From: Mimachlamys varia
Taxonomy: Eukaryota; Mollusca; Bivalvia; Pectinida; Pectinidae
Length of the DNA stretch: 64,000 bases
Reading direction: 5' to 3'
Assembly (NCBI GenBank): GCA_947623455.1
Contig: OX392534.1
Span: 12,658,001 to 12,722,000, forward strand
Shown: positions 63,101 through 64,000 of the stretch, piece after piece
Position numbering within the stretch: position 1 is the stretch's first letter
Layout: each line of letters opens with the position of its first letter
Position numbers and translations under genes: made by a program
The notes under the pieces: generated by a model
Database searches by the model: none
Seen by the model: the letters and a program-made list of their open reading frames with translations, nothing else
Told to the model about the DNA's origin: nothing

Positions 63101-64000
63101 TTAAATTCTTATGTCGCATATTTTCTGTCAAACGTAAAATTTTAAATGGACTGTAATGAAAATTCACGCTTTTATAACTATAGATTTAAACTTCTTACTC
63201 ATGTTGACCGACTTGTACGGGAGTTACAAAATAATCCTATATAACTGTCAATGAGTGAATGCCTTGCTTGCTGTATGGTGTTGTATAAGTATGCACAGTC
63301 GTGCATGTCTACTGCATGTCTGTATTAATGTATGTTGTTATACGTTTATGTTGTATCTAAGTATAATTACCATGCTGTTGAAAATGTCGGCCCGGGACAT
63401 TAAATGTTAGCCTGTTTCCCGTGGCAAGGTATAAACCTTCATTACAATTACAGCTCTTAAAAGTTACATTGCGCATGCGTTTCCTTTACCAGTCTGCATG
63501 CTAAGCGTTGAAATTAGCCAAAAACTAATTTAATTACATATGAAAATTTATGTGGTTGACGAGACAACATCTTTCATTTGTCAGATGCCTATCCGTCAAA
63601 TCTCCAAACCAGCAAATATCACAGTTGCACACGTGATCGGTAACATAACTTACCGGCTCTGTCATTTATTAATGGAATTTGTCAGATAGCCATCAAATAC
63701 GTATAGTGATGATGGACAAGTAGTGCGGCAGGACAGTACGTACTCCGCGGGATCACCGCCCCGTCTTCATACCGCAACGCTTTATCATACCAACCATCTT
63801 TATGTGCCCAACAAAACTTGCACAAATATAGATAGACCAAACGGTCTCGAGAAAATCGAGTTTTTATACCTTTATGCAAATTATGAAAATTGCGAGATGA
63901 TTTCAACAAGGAAACGAACTTCTGACAAAGACGAGTAAATAGTCGATGTATTAAGTGGGCTAATATCTACGAATCTTTAATGTCATAAACAGTACAAACA
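60111..64000. other. No supported gene
   Basis: Contains an A/C-rich stretch (60470-60950) with loosely repeated CCAACCAA-like words, then ordinary unique sequence to the window end. The missing first exon of the minus-strand gene could lie here or beyond, but I could not identify it. Confidence 0.5.

Overview
This is a eukaryotic, AT-rich window with few coding bases. Genes are split into short exons, introns run from about 1.7 to 9.4 kb, and a large share of the DNA is minisatellite arrays and small inverted-repeat transposons. A tRNA-headed SINE at 45507-45729 carries a core that I recall from molluscan SINEs. Together with the repeat style, this points to a lophotrochozoan, most likely a bivalve mollusc. 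The species cannot be named from the sequence alone.

The one well-supported gene lies on the minus strand between 21855 and 3608. Five exons (21699-21855, 12113-12267, 7616-7745, 5504-5645, 3608-3748) join with consistent splice phases (1-2-1-2-0). They encode about 241 residues of an extracellular-type protein. It has four three-cysteine repeats, one per exon, and a hydrophobic C-terminus typical of GPI anchoring. The signal-peptide exon was not found with confidence. A 33-bp minisatellite (9.95-11.5 kb) and a 23-bp E-box-rich minisatellite (17.4-19.3 kb) sit inside its introns. Weaker coding candidates are a plus-strand signal-peptide first exon (41897-41965), a small secreted peptide ORF (51375-51569), and minus-strand exon candidates at 34511-34569 and 32340-32480.

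Layout: 1-1640 two minisatellites; 2.7-21.9 kb the cysteine-repeat gene with intronic repeats and hairpin elements; 25.9-30.0 kb two large minisatellites (about 48 and 49 bp) with a hairpin between them; 31.8-32.2 kb a pogo/Tigger-like non-autonomous element; 35.2-37.5 kb a 27-bp minisatellite; 38-50 kb a cluster of inverted-repeat insertions; 50-64 kb mostly unique-looking DNA with a perfect-TSD hairpin MITE (55.6 kb), a CRE-motif cluster (56.3 kb) and a short GC-rich minisatellite (59.9 kb).

The most unusual signal is a set of extremely short insertions (19-39 bp, nearly all palindromic) at 39-49.5 kb. They have ends such as CAGRGACGTAT or CACGGA, and each is flanked by a direct repeat of about 7 bp, which looks like a target-site duplication. 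The 27-bp minisatellite unit at 35.2-37.5 kb equals one 20-bp element of this kind plus a 7-bp spacer. This suggests the array grew out of one such insertion together with its duplicated target.
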